Shown: positions 9,416 through 17,046 of the stretch, piece by piece
Layout of the letters: every line of letters starts with the position of its first letter
Position numbering within the stretch: position 1 is the stretch's first letter
DNA from: Yoonia maritima
GTDB lineage: Bacteria > Pseudomonadota > Alphaproteobacteria > Rhodobacterales > Rhodobacteraceae
DNA length: 64,000 bases
Direction: 5' to 3'
Assembly: GCF_003003285.1 (NCBI RefSeq)
Contig: NZ_PVTP01000011.1
Coordinates: 1-64,000, forward strand
Program-made: the position numbers and the translations under genes
Notes under the pieces: model-generated
What the model saw: the letters and a program-made list of their open reading frames with translations, nothing else
Told to the model about the DNA's origin: nothing
Databases searched by the model: none

Positions 9416-10374
9416 AGATCGGGATCGCAGGCGGCGGGGCATTTGGAACCGCGCTGGGGGTGGCGCTGGCGCTTGACGGCAATGAAATCTCGCTGTGGGC
9501 ACGCAATCCGGACGCGGTTGCCACAATGCAAAATGACCGCGCCAATCCTAAACTACCCGGTGTGACGCTGCCCAAAAATATTACGTTTTCAGCTGAATTA
9601 GAGTCTATTTTTGTTTGCGACACCATCCTTTTGGCTATCCCTGCGCAAACATTGCCAGCGTTCTTGAACGCACATGTTGAGCGACTGAAAGGCAAGTATC
9701 TTGTTGCTTGTTGCAAGGGCATCGACCTTAAGCGGATGACCGGTCCAGCAAGCACGATCAGGGATTTGGTGCCTGATGCGACTGCTGCAATGTTAACTGG
9801 CCCCAGCTTTGCCGCAGATATTGCGCGCGGCCTGCCCACTGCACTGACGCTTGCCTGTGCCGACGATGCAGATGGCGGGATCCTTCAGACAGCTCTTTCG
9901 ACGACATCGCTTCGTATCTATCGAACGACCGATACAATAGGCGCAGAGCTGGGCGGCGCATTGAAGAATGTGATGGCGATTGCGTCAGGTGTCGCCATTG
10001 GCGCTGGCCTTGGAGAAAGCGCACGCGCTGCGCTGATTACGCGCGGCTTTCCTGAAATGCAGCGATTGGCGACTGAACTTGGCGGTCAAGCTGAAACCCT
10101 GTCAGGGCTGTCCGGCTTTGGTGACCTCGTGTTGACCTGCACGTCTGAACAGTCGCGAAACTTCCGATATGGTCTAGCGCTTGGGCGTGGTGAAAGCTTT
10201 GACAGCGAAACAACCGTCGAAGGGGCGGCAACCGCCCGCGCCGTGCGTCAGCTTGCGACTGATCTGGACATTGATATGCCAATCTGCACAGTCGTGGCAG
10301 ATTTAACAGAAAACAAAACTGACGTGATGAGCGCGCTAAACGCGTTGCTTTCGCGCCCACTAAAGGAAGAATAA
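9412..10374 (+). CDS. gpsA: glycerol-3-phosphate dehydrogenase [NAD(P)+]
   Basis: 320 residues, a normal length. It reduces dihydroxyacetone phosphate to sn-glycerol 3-phosphate for phospholipid synthesis in the cytoplasm. The N-terminal Rossmann motif is [10 protein letters not shown]. Family motifs [26 protein letters not shown] and [12 protein letters not shown] follow in order. It overlaps tsaD by four bases and is followed directly by the YciI gene with no gap. Confidence 0.96.
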   Translation: MKIGIAGGGAFGTALGVALALDGNEISLWARNPDAVATMQNDRANPKLPGVTLPKNITFSAELESIFVCDTILLAIPAQTLPAFLNAHVERLKGKYLVACCKGIDLKRMTGPASTIRDLVPDATAAMLTGPSFAADIARGLPTALTLACADDADGGILQTALSTTSLRIYRTTDTIGAELGGALKNVMAIASGVAIGAGLGESARAALITRGFPEMQRLATELGGQAETLSGLSGFGDLVLTCTSEQSRNFRYGLALGRGESFDSETTVEGAATARAVRQLATDLDIDMPICTVVADLTENKTDVMSALNALLSRPLKEE

Positions 10375-10647
10375 ATGCGCTTTGCCCTGATCACCACCGA
10401 CAAACCCGGCGCGCTGCAAACCCGCAAAGACAACCGCGATGCCCATTTGGCATATATTGCGGAAACCGGTGTGGTCGAAATGGCGGGGCCGTTCTTGGAC
10501 GACAACGATCAAATGTGCGGATCGATGATCGTACTAGAGGTTGCCGACATGGCAGCAGCGCAGGCTTGGGCCGATAATGACCCATATGCAAAGGCGGGCC
10601 TATTTAGCGACGTTCGTATTCAAGCTTGGAAAAAGGTGGTGGGCTAA
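10375..10647 (+). CDS. YciI-family protein
   Basis: 90 residues, a single YciI-like ferredoxin-fold domain. The family includes small dehalogenase-like or muconolactone-isomerase-like proteins of mostly unknown substrate. The conserved core HLAYI, GPFLDD and a late DPYAKAGLFSDVRIQAWKKV stretch fits well. The ATG follows the gpsA stop immediately and AAGGA lies six bases before it, so it is part of the tsaD operon. Confidence 0.88.
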   Translation: MRFALITTDKPGALQTRKDNRDAHLAYIAETGVVEMAGPFLDDNDQMCGSMIVLEVADMAAAQAWADNDPYAKAGLFSDVRIQAWKKVVG

Positions 10648-11066
10648 TGGCACATTGGTTGTTCAAATCCGAACCTGACGTTTGGGGTTGGGACAAACAG
10701 GTCGCTAAAGGCGACGCAGGCGAAGAATGGGACGGTGTGCGCAACTATCAGGCGCGCAACAACATGCGTGCAATGAAGCTGGGTGACCGCGGGTTCTTTT
10801 ACCATTCACGCACCGGGCTTGAGATTGTCGGCATCGTCGAAGTCTGTGCCGAAGCACATCAAGACAGCACCACCGATGACGAACGCTGGGATTGCGTTGA
10901 TATCAAAGCCGTGCGCCCATTCATCAAACCCGTCACTCTCGAACAAATCAAAGCGGATGATCGCCTGACCGAGATGGCCCTCGTGAAAAGCTCGCGCTTA
11001 TCGGTACAGCCAGTCACTGATGAAGAATGGGAAATCGTCTGCGCAATGGGCGAAACAAAACCCTAG
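10647..11066 (+). CDS. EVE domain-containing protein
   Basis: 139 residues. The sequence begins HWLFKSEPDVWGWDK and contains WDGVRNYQARNNMR, both typical of EVE (PUA-like) domains, which are thought to bind modified bases in RNA or DNA. The start is ATG 10647 and overlaps the YciI stop by one base (TAATG). The order tsaD-gpsA-yciI-EVE is one I associate with alphaproteobacteria. The exact role is unknown; a base-reader or RNA-modification role is possible given tsaD. Confidence 0.9.
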   Translation: MAHWLFKSEPDVWGWDKQVAKGDAGEEWDGVRNYQARNNMRAMKLGDRGFFYHSRTGLEIVGIVEVCAEAHQDSTTDDERWDCVDIKAVRPFIKPVTLEQIKADDRLTEMALVKSSRLSVQPVTDEEWEIVCAMGETKP

Positions 11067-11113
11067 CCCGAAATGTAATTCCCACTCATAATTAACAAAA
11101 ATGGGAGGAAATC

Positions 11114-11509
11114 ATGGGCTATATTTCTGTTTTGGTCGCCGCGGCAGCGGGGTTTGCGTTTGGCGCGGCTTGGTACATGACGCTTGCAAAACCTTGGATG
11201 CAGGCCGCTGGCATCAAAATGACTGCTGACGGCAAACCAGATGGCGACGGAAGCCCGCTACCGTTTGTGCTTTCGGCAATTGCTATGGTTCTTGTAGCGG
11301 GCATGATGCGGCATATCTTTGCGCTTTCTGACATCGAAACGCTTGGTAAAGGGCTGACATCCGGGTTGGGCGTTGGACTATTTTTTATCAGCCCTTGGAT
11401 CATGATTAACAATGCCTACGCAGGTCGCCCTTTTAAGCTAACGCTAATTGACGGCGGCTACGCGACCTTTGGGTGTGGCATAATCGGGCTTGTCCTGACG
11501 CTATTCTGA
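11114..11509 (+). CDS. DUF1761-type small membrane protein
   Basis: 131 residues with about four hydrophobic segments (near 3-22, 50-68, 80-97 and 112-131). The glycine/alanine-rich start GYISVLVAAAAGFAFGAAWY and the late GGYATFGCGIIGLVL match the DUF1761 pattern. No function is known. It has a strong ribosome site (GGAGG five bases before ATG) and may be co-transcribed with the EVE gene 47 bases upstream. A strong terminator follows. Confidence 0.75.
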   Translation: MGYISVLVAAAAGFAFGAAWYMTLAKPWMQAAGIKMTADGKPDGDGSPLPFVLSAIAMVLVAGMMRHIFALSDIETLGKGLTSGLGVGLFFISPWIMINNAYAGRPFKLTLIDGGYATFGCGIIGLVLTLF

Positions 11510-11510
11510 A

Positions 11511-11544
11511 AAAGAGGGTTCAGACACAATCCGAACCCTCTTTT
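11511..11544 (+). terminator. intrinsic terminator after the DUF1761 gene
   Basis: A 10-base-pair stem (AAGAGGGTTC with its complement) and an 11-base loop are followed by a short T-run. It closes the tsaD-to-DUF1761 transcription unit one base after the last stop codon. Confidence 0.85.
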
Positions 11545-11677
11545 CACCCCGCGTGCTCCTAAGCCACCACACGCATATGAATCTTTAAGTCCGGACCTAC
11601 TGGTCCTGATCGCAATCTAGCGTCATTCGTTCATCTAGGACAAACGAATAGAATTTCGCATTTAATTAAAACGCGAA

Positions 11678-11700
11678 ACGCCCGCGAAAACTGCGGGCGT
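11678..11700 (-). terminator. hairpin after the DUF2853 gene
   Basis: ACGCCCGC and GCGGGCGT form an 8-base-pair GC-rich stem with a 7-base loop, 23 bases beyond the DUF2853 stop. On the minus strand the next bases are moderately T-rich, so it is a likely terminator for that gene. Confidence 0.65.
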
Positions 11701-11723
11701 CTTACCGTCAATACATCACAGCT

Positions 11724-12065
11724 TTAGCCGTAAATAGATTCTTTTTTGAAGTGCTTTGTCAGCATGTAATAAACGACAGCGCGGTATTTGTTACGCTCTG
11801 ATTTGCCATATGTTTCCAGAACAGAGTCGATTGCGGAATCAAGGTCGGCGCTATCTTTGAGACCAAGTTTCTTGATCAGGAAGTTGTTTTTTACAGTCGC
11901 AATCTCGTCAGGTTGGCTGGATGCGACAGTTGAAGCGTCAGCGTTATAGATCGCGGGCCCACAACCGATGGTCACTTTAGTCAGCAGATCCATGTCTGGT
12001 GTCATGCCGCACTTGTTTTTCAGGTCGTCCGCGTACTTTGCGATCAAATCGTCTCTTTTACCCAT
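11724..12065 (-). CDS. DUF2853-family protein
   Basis: 113 residues, small and soluble, mostly helical. KRDDLIAKYADDLKNK and the C-terminal YRAVVYYMLTKHF agree with the DUF2853 family, whose function is unknown. ATG 12065 has GGGGACA upstream; an in-frame extension to 12110 adds an arginine-rich stretch with no family similarity. The gene appears monocistronic, convergent with DUF1761 and separated from the next gene by a terminator. Confidence 0.82.
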   Translation of the reverse strand: MGKRDDLIAKYADDLKNKCGMTPDMDLLTKVTIGCGPAIYNADASTVASSQPDEIATVKNNFLIKKLGLKDSADLDSAIDSVLETYGKSERNKYRAVVYYMLTKHFKKESIYG

Positions 12066-12160
12066 GAGATTGTCCCCAGTGTTGGTGTCATTATCTAGTC
12101 GACGCCGCATGTTTGCGCAGCGTTGGGTGCACGTTAAAGGGGCAAGTTACATTTCGTAAA

Positions 12161-12194
12161 GAAAAAAGCCTGAAGGCGGCGATGTTTCGCCTTT
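12161..12194 (-). terminator. terminator after the extensin-like gene
   Basis: On the minus strand AAGGCG and CGCCTT form a stem just past the extensin-like stop. A run of six T follows shortly after. It probably ends the ahcY/extensin-like transcript. Confidence 0.6.
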
Positions 12195-12966
12195 ACCGAC
12201 ACAACCCCCACCCGCGTGATTGCAGGTGGAAATGGTCTGCGTGCAGCGCATTGTAGTCTGGTGAAAGCGTCAGCTTAAAGAACTGACATCCGCCATCCCG
12301 GGCTCGACGCAAGAACCGTGCGTCGGGGGTATCACCTGTCCAATCGTCGATCAAATTTAGCCTGCGACCATCAGCAAGCCGGAAGCCGCTGATATCAATT
12401 GCTGCAGCGGTGGCGTGAGTGCTCATTCTTGTCGTTTCCCCCCTGCCGGTCCGCATCGCCCGGCAGTTATAGCTGCCGATATGGTTAATTTTCTGAACGG
12501 GCGCGCCCAAAAGCGCCATCGCTGCTGGCTGCAAACTATGCCGTTCCCACATGGCAAGGCGCAACGCGATGGGGCAACTGGTTTCGACTGCATCAATAGA
12601 TGCGTCACCGACACCTGAAACCTCTACACGATTTCGGATATGGCACTGATCCGTGTGCTCAAAGTCAGGCATCGCAGTGATTGAGCTGTATTCCTCCAGC
12701 ACGCGAAGGCACACAGCGGGTTCCGATGCTGCCTGCAACAGTTTCCATTGCGTTAATGGCGTTAGCGGGTCTGATATTTTCAGCGGGTGAACAGGGTTCC
12801 AACTGGACGGCAACGGCGTGTTCGGATGCATCAGTAATTGATAACCGCCGAACCCCAGCATCCCCATAAACAGCAACGCGGCCGCCCCTCGTAACAAGGG
12901 GTGACCGCGTTTTTTCGTTTCTTTTGCGACCTGCTGCGCCTTTGCTTGACGTATGCTGTGTCGCAT
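12193..12966 (-). CDS. extensin-like family envelope protein
   Basis: 257 residues. A basic N-terminus and one membrane anchor (about 25-45) lead into an extensin-like C-terminal domain (about 80-257). THATAAAIDISGF and the late LHADHFHLQ resemble the His/Asp and HxH zinc ligands of M15/VanY-type peptidases, so a peptidoglycan-hydrolase-like fold acting in the periplasm is inferred. Cysteines suggest disulfides outside the cytoplasm. It begins six bases after the ahcY stop and may ride on that transcript, although the functions are unrelated. Confidence 0.85.
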   Translation of the reverse strand: MRHSIRQAKAQQVAKETKKRGHPLLRGAAALLFMGMLGFGGYQLLMHPNTPLPSSWNPVHPLKISDPLTPLTQWKLLQAASEPAVCLRVLEEYSSITAMPDFEHTDQCHIRNRVEVSGVGDASIDAVETSCPIALRLAMWERHSLQPAAMALLGAPVQKINHIGSYNCRAMRTGRGETTRMSTHATAAAIDISGFRLADGRRLNLIDDWTGDTPDARFLRRARDGGCQFFKLTLSPDYNALHADHFHLQSRGWGLCR

Positions 12967-12972
12967 GACCGG

Positions 12973-14364
12973 TTAGTAGCGGTAGTGTTCTGGCTTGAAC
13001 GGGCCTTCGACGGTAACGCCGATATAGTCGGCCTGCTCTTTCTTCAGCTCGGTCAGTTTCACACCGATCCGATCAAGGTGCAGACGAGCAACTTTTTCGT
13101 CCAGATGCTTGGGCAGGATAAACACGCCGGGCGCATATTCGTCGCCTTTGGTCCAAATTTCGATCTGCGCCAGTACTTGGTTCGTGAACGAAGCAGACAT
13201 CACAAATGATGGGTGACCAGTCGCGTTACCAAGGTTCAGCAAACGACCTTCAGAAAGCAGGATCAAACGGCTGCCAGAAGGCATCTCGATCATATCGACC
13301 TGCTCTTTGATGTTCGTCCACTTGTGATTCTTGAGCGCCGCAACCTGAATTTCGTTGTCAAAGTGACCGATGTTACCAACGATCGCCATATCCTTCATCT
13401 CGCGCATGTGCTCGATACGGATGACGTCTTTGTTGCCAGTGGTGGTGATAAAGACGTCAGCGCTGTCGACAACATCCTCAAGCACAACAACTTCGAAACC
13501 GTCCATTGCCGCCTGAAGCGCGCAGATTGGGTCGACTTCGGTTACTTTGACGCGGGCACCGGCACCGGCCAATGACGCTGCAGAGCCTTTACCAACATCG
13601 CCGTAACCACAAACGACAGCGACTTTACCTGCCAACATGGTGTCAGTTGCGCGACGGATACCGTCGACCAGCGATTCCTTACAGCCGTATTTGTTGTCGA
13701 ACTTTGACTTCGTGACAGAGTCGTTCACGTTGATCGCAGGGAAAGGCAGCTGGCCTTTCTTGTGCAGATCATAAAGGCGGTGAACACCTGTTGTTGTTTC
13801 TTCAGAAACGCCTTTGATGGCTTCACGTGTTTTCGTGAACCAACCGGGCGATTCCGCCATCCGCTTTTTGATCTGGTTAAAGATCGCTTCTTCTTCTTCA
13901 GATGTCGGGACAGACAAAACGTCTTCGCCAGCTTCAGCGCGCGCACCCAAAAGGATGTAAAGCGTTGCGTCGCCGCCATCATCAAGGATCATGTTAGCGC
14001 CTTCCGGGAACTGGAAGGAACGGTCAAGATAATCCCAGTGCTCAACCAGTGACTGACCTTTGATCGCAAAGACAGGCGTACCACCCGCAGCGATTGCCGC
14101 AGCAGCGTGGTCTTGGGTTGAAAAGATGTTGCAAGACGCCCAGCGCACATCAGCGCCCAGTGCGACCAGCGTTTCGATCAAAACCGCAGTCTGGATCGTC
14201 ATATGCAGCGAACCAACGATCCGTGAACCGGCGAGCGGCTTGCTATCACCGTATTCTGCACGCAGCGCCATCAGGCCCGGCATTTCAGTTTCAGCGATAT
14301 CCAGTTCTTTACGACCAAACGCGGCGAGGTCGATATCTTTTACAACATAATCTTGCGACATCAT
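12973..14364 (-). CDS. ahcY: adenosylhomocysteinase
   Basis: 463 residues, full length. It reversibly splits S-adenosylhomocysteine into adenosine and homocysteine, relieving product inhibition of methyltransferases. The NAD-binding [10 protein letters not shown], the [12 protein letters not shown] segment and the C-terminal KPEHYRY signature are intact. Two adjacent ATG codons (14364 and 14361) follow AGGAG at 14370-14374; either works. Several methyltransferases elsewhere in the window (ubiG, 58436, 63722) make its substrate. Confidence 0.97.
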   Translation of the reverse strand: MMSQDYVVKDIDLAAFGRKELDIAETEMPGLMALRAEYGDSKPLAGSRIVGSLHMTIQTAVLIETLVALGADVRWASCNIFSTQDHAAAAIAAGGTPVFAIKGQSLVEHWDYLDRSFQFPEGANMILDDGGDATLYILLGARAEAGEDVLSVPTSEEEEAIFNQIKKRMAESPGWFTKTREAIKGVSEETTTGVHRLYDLHKKGQLPFPAINVNDSVTKSKFDNKYGCKESLVDGIRRATDTMLAGKVAVVCGYGDVGKGSAASLAGAGARVKVTEVDPICALQAAMDGFEVVVLEDVVDSADVFITTTGNKDVIRIEHMREMKDMAIVGNIGHFDNEIQVAALKNHKWTNIKEQVDMIEMPSGSRLILLSEGRLLNLGNATGHPSFVMSASFTNQVLAQIEIWTKGDEYAPGVFILPKHLDEKVARLHLDRIGVKLTELKKEQADYIGVTVEGPFKPEHYRY

Positions 14365-14430
14365 TCATTCTCCTAAGAAGGTTGAGGGCCAATACCACTG
14401 CAAGCACCTTGCCACAATCCAAAGCCACGT

Positions 14431-14459
14431 ATTATCCAGTTCATTCAGTCGTTAATTAA
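14431..14459 (-). promoter_or_regulatory. candidate ahcY promoter
   Basis: On the minus strand TTAATT and GATAAT are separated by 17 bases, about 67 bases before the ahcY start. The -10 box is good and the -35 box weak. The following leader can form a small GCAAG/CTTGC hairpin but does not match the SAH riboswitch consensus I know. Confidence 0.35.
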
Positions 14460-14471
14460 GGCGGATTTATT

Positions 14472-15062
14472 ATGAAGCAACCACGCGCATGGCAACGGAT
14501 GCTATCAGGACGAAGATTAGACCTGCTGGATCCCACTCCAGTAGATATTGAAATCGAAGACATTGCACACGGTTTGGCTTTTGTGGCGCGTTGGAATGGG
14601 CAAACTCGTGGCGATTTCGCCTATTCAGTTGCCGAACACTCGCTGCTTGTGACCGAGATATTCAAACTTCAACAGCCCAGCGCACCCGTGAAATGGCAGC
14701 TTGCCGCCCTGCTTCATGACGCGCCCGAGTACGTGATCGGCGATATGATCAGCCCGGTCAAAGCCGCCGTCGGCCCCGATTACGAAGCCTTAGATACCCG
14801 GCTAACTGCCGCAATCCATATCAGGTTCGGACTACCCGCGCAGATCCCCGCAACGGTAAAGCGGCAAATAAAAAAGGCCGACAAGCTATCCGCGTGGTTA
14901 GAGGCTGTTCAAATCGCTGGTTTCACCGAGGCCGAAGCGAACAAGTTCTTCGGCAAACAAGACCCAATGCTGACCGAGAAGCTAACGATCCGATTACGCG
15001 CTCCGATCGAGGTGCGCGACGAATTCACAAAGCGACATCAACAACTAATGGATGCCTTATGA
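14472..15062 (+). CDS. HD-domain phosphohydrolase (YfbR-like)
   Basis: 196 residues. The metal-binding histidine in SVAEHSLLV and the HD pair in LLHDAPEYVIGDM show an HD-fold phosphohydrolase, closest in layout to YfbR-type 5'-nucleotidases. The substrate is not known. It is divergent from ahcY and overlaps the next gene by four bases (ATGA), so it is coupled to the acetyltransferase. Confidence 0.87.
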   Translation: MKQPRAWQRMLSGRRLDLLDPTPVDIEIEDIAHGLAFVARWNGQTRGDFAYSVAEHSLLVTEIFKLQQPSAPVKWQLAALLHDAPEYVIGDMISPVKAAVGPDYEALDTRLTAAIHIRFGLPAQIPATVKRQIKKADKLSAWLEAVQIAGFTEAEANKFFGKQDPMLTEKLTIRLRAPIEVRDEFTKRHQQLMDAL

Positions 15063-15550
15063 TTATTCGCACAGCGGCCCACGCAGATGCCGCAGACATG
15101 ACAGCGCTGCTGAACAAAATCATCACACTTGGTGGCTCTACGGCGCACCAAACGCCGTTCGGCGTGGCGCAAATGCAATCCCACTACATCGCGCCTTCGG
15201 CATTGATTAGTTGCCAAGTCGCAGAAGACGCTGGGGCCGTCATCGGCTTTCAATGGCTAGGTTGGGCGGTGGACCCAGACGACCCGATGCCCGCGGACTG
15301 GGGAATTATAGCAAGCTTTGTTTCACCGGACGCCGCAGGAAAGGGCGTCGGCCAGCACCTGTTCCGTGCAACCAAAGCAGCGGCGTTGGAAGCTGGAACA
15401 AAGGTAATAGATGCCACAATCCGCGCCGATAACGTGGCGGGGCTGCGGTACTATTCGGGACTTGGATTTCAGGACTATGACCGGCTTCGCAATATTCCAC
15501 TACGCGATGGTACCCCGGTAGACCGCATACGCAAACGCTTTGATCTTTAG
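15059..15550 (+). CDS. GNAT-family N-acetyltransferase
   Basis: 163 residues. A GNAT fold is supported by the acetyl-CoA loop region AGKGVGQHLFRA and the late NVAGLRYYSGLGFQDY. The acceptor is unknown. The start ATG overlaps the HD hydrolase stop. Its end overlaps the convergent export-protein gene by four bases. Confidence 0.86.
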   Translation: MIIRTAAHADAADMTALLNKIITLGGSTAHQTPFGVAQMQSHYIAPSALISCQVAEDAGAVIGFQWLGWAVDPDDPMPADWGIIASFVSPDAAGKGVGQHLFRATKAAALEAGTKVIDATIRADNVAGLRYYSGLGFQDYDRLRNIPLRDGTPVDRIRKRFDL

Positions 15551-16881
15551 TTCACGGCCAGACCTGCGCCGCTGGTAATCAAGGATGGCACAATCTGCTG
15601 AATCACACGATGCCACCGTGTCACTGGTTGTTCTGCAATGAAAATGATGTCGTTAGGCAGCATAGTCATGCGCGTTGCCAGCACAAGATTTGCTGCATTA
15701 CGTCCATCGAGCTGCCACGCAGTGATTTGACCGTTTTCGTCGCCACGCAGCACATAGATTTGAGATGAATTAGCAGTTTTATTAGAAAACCCACCCTTCG
15801 CGTATAATGCATCAGCAAGCGAAGCGTAGCTTTCGAACGGCAAAGCAAATCGTCCTGGCTCGCTTATCTCTCCTGTTAGGTAAACATAGTCGCGCGGCAC
15901 GGCATCCAACACCGCCCTATCCTGAAAATTGGTGCGTTGTTCGGTAAGAGTAGCGCGCTGCAAATCCATTTCAGCAGTTAACGCCGCCAGAGCCTGCACT
16001 CGCGCCTGCTGTCGCCACTGTGTCAGCGCTATCTGTTTTTCGAAATACGCGTGCGCTTGCTCCAGTTCAAACGTGACATCTACGAAAATGCTGTCCCCCG
16101 CGACAAGCCGCAGTTTTTGAAGTCCCGGATCGTCTAAGTATTGCGCAAATGGGATCTGATACAGCGTGTCATCACGATACATTCGGATCGAAACATAATC
16201 TCGATCAGCAACCACAATGCCACCAGCACGGGTCAGCGCCTCGTCCAAATAAAGTGGAGTAAGATCCATCGCGATCACGACAGGCGCGTTTACTGCGCCC
16301 CCCAAAGACACGCTTGCAGCGTTAAATTGGGTAATGTCGAAACTAAATTTGGGGTTTATCTGCGCGGAAATCAGGCTTTGGAATAACGCTGCTTCTGCCT
16401 GATCAACCGTCAGCCCACCGATAATCACACTGCCAACATCAGGTATCGTTATCCCCCCGTCGTCGCGCACAGTATATTCTTGGACGTGCGTTTGGGTTGC
16501 CACACCACCAGCCAAATTTTCCGATATGCGATGCGGATCCTGTGTTTGGATCGACACGACATCACCTACCCCGATCAAATATGGGCCAGGATCAACTGCG
16601 GGCGGTATACTTGTTTTCATCGGTGGAACCACTGGTGGGCTGCCCAGATCTGGCAGCGGACCAACACCTAAAGCATTGCCCGACACACGAGCATTTTGGG
16701 TGAAATAATCGGGAAGGCGACGAGGCGTGTAATCAGTCTGATTGGCACTAACCAAGCTTTCCCCGGTAAGCTGGCGCACCAATACGTTGTCATTTTGATC
16801 AGCAACCCGCGGCGACACATAGATAGCACCACACCCCTGCAATATCAGGGCTATCCCAAACAGCACATGACACGGCTGCAT
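15547..16881 (-). CDS. Wza/KpsD-type polysaccharide export lipoprotein
   Basis: 444 residues from ATG 16881. A signal peptide ends in the lipobox LQGC, giving a lipoprotein cysteine at about residue 17. A polysaccharide-export domain follows (VGDVVSIQTQDPHR, then VPDVGSV-like IPDVGSVIIGGLTVDQAE), and soluble-ligand-binding beta-grasp repeats (LGGAVNAPVVIAM; YLTGEISEPGRFALPF), with a coiled coil between. Such proteins form the outer-membrane channel for capsule or exopolysaccharide. No Wzc-like kinase or ATPase is adjacent. An in-frame TTG at 16887 is an alternative start; neither has a strong ribosome site. It is divergent from a GGDEF-EAL gene. Confidence 0.88.
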   Translation of the reverse strand: MQPCHVLFGIALILQGCGAIYVSPRVADQNDNVLVRQLTGESLVSANQTDYTPRRLPDYFTQNARVSGNALGVGPLPDLGSPPVVPPMKTSIPPAVDPGPYLIGVGDVVSIQTQDPHRISENLAGGVATQTHVQEYTVRDDGGITIPDVGSVIIGGLTVDQAEAALFQSLISAQINPKFSFDITQFNAASVSLGGAVNAPVVIAMDLTPLYLDEALTRAGGIVVADRDYVSIRMYRDDTLYQIPFAQYLDDPGLQKLRLVAGDSIFVDVTFELEQAHAYFEKQIALTQWRQQARVQALAALTAEMDLQRATLTEQRTNFQDRAVLDAVPRDYVYLTGEISEPGRFALPFESYASLADALYAKGGFSNKTANSSQIYVLRGDENGQITAWQLDGRNAANLVLATRMTMLPNDIIFIAEQPVTRWHRVIQQIVPSLITSGAGLAVN

Positions 16882-17046
16882 GATCAATCGAAGTAATTGA
16901 ATTTTCTCATTCCTACCGACGCCCCAAGCCCCAGAATGAACGAATAATGGTTAACGATTACTTAATAAGAGCAAAGCGATTACACCTAACCTTACCTTAA
17001 GCAATCGAGTCCATTTTGCTTCAAGTTGTCCCGCAGGATTCGATTA

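Noticed and set aside
14365..14460. SAH riboswitch in front of ahcY
   Set aside because: The leader lacks the conserved GAGCGCTGC-type core and the paired elements of the SAH riboswitch; only a small hairpin is present.
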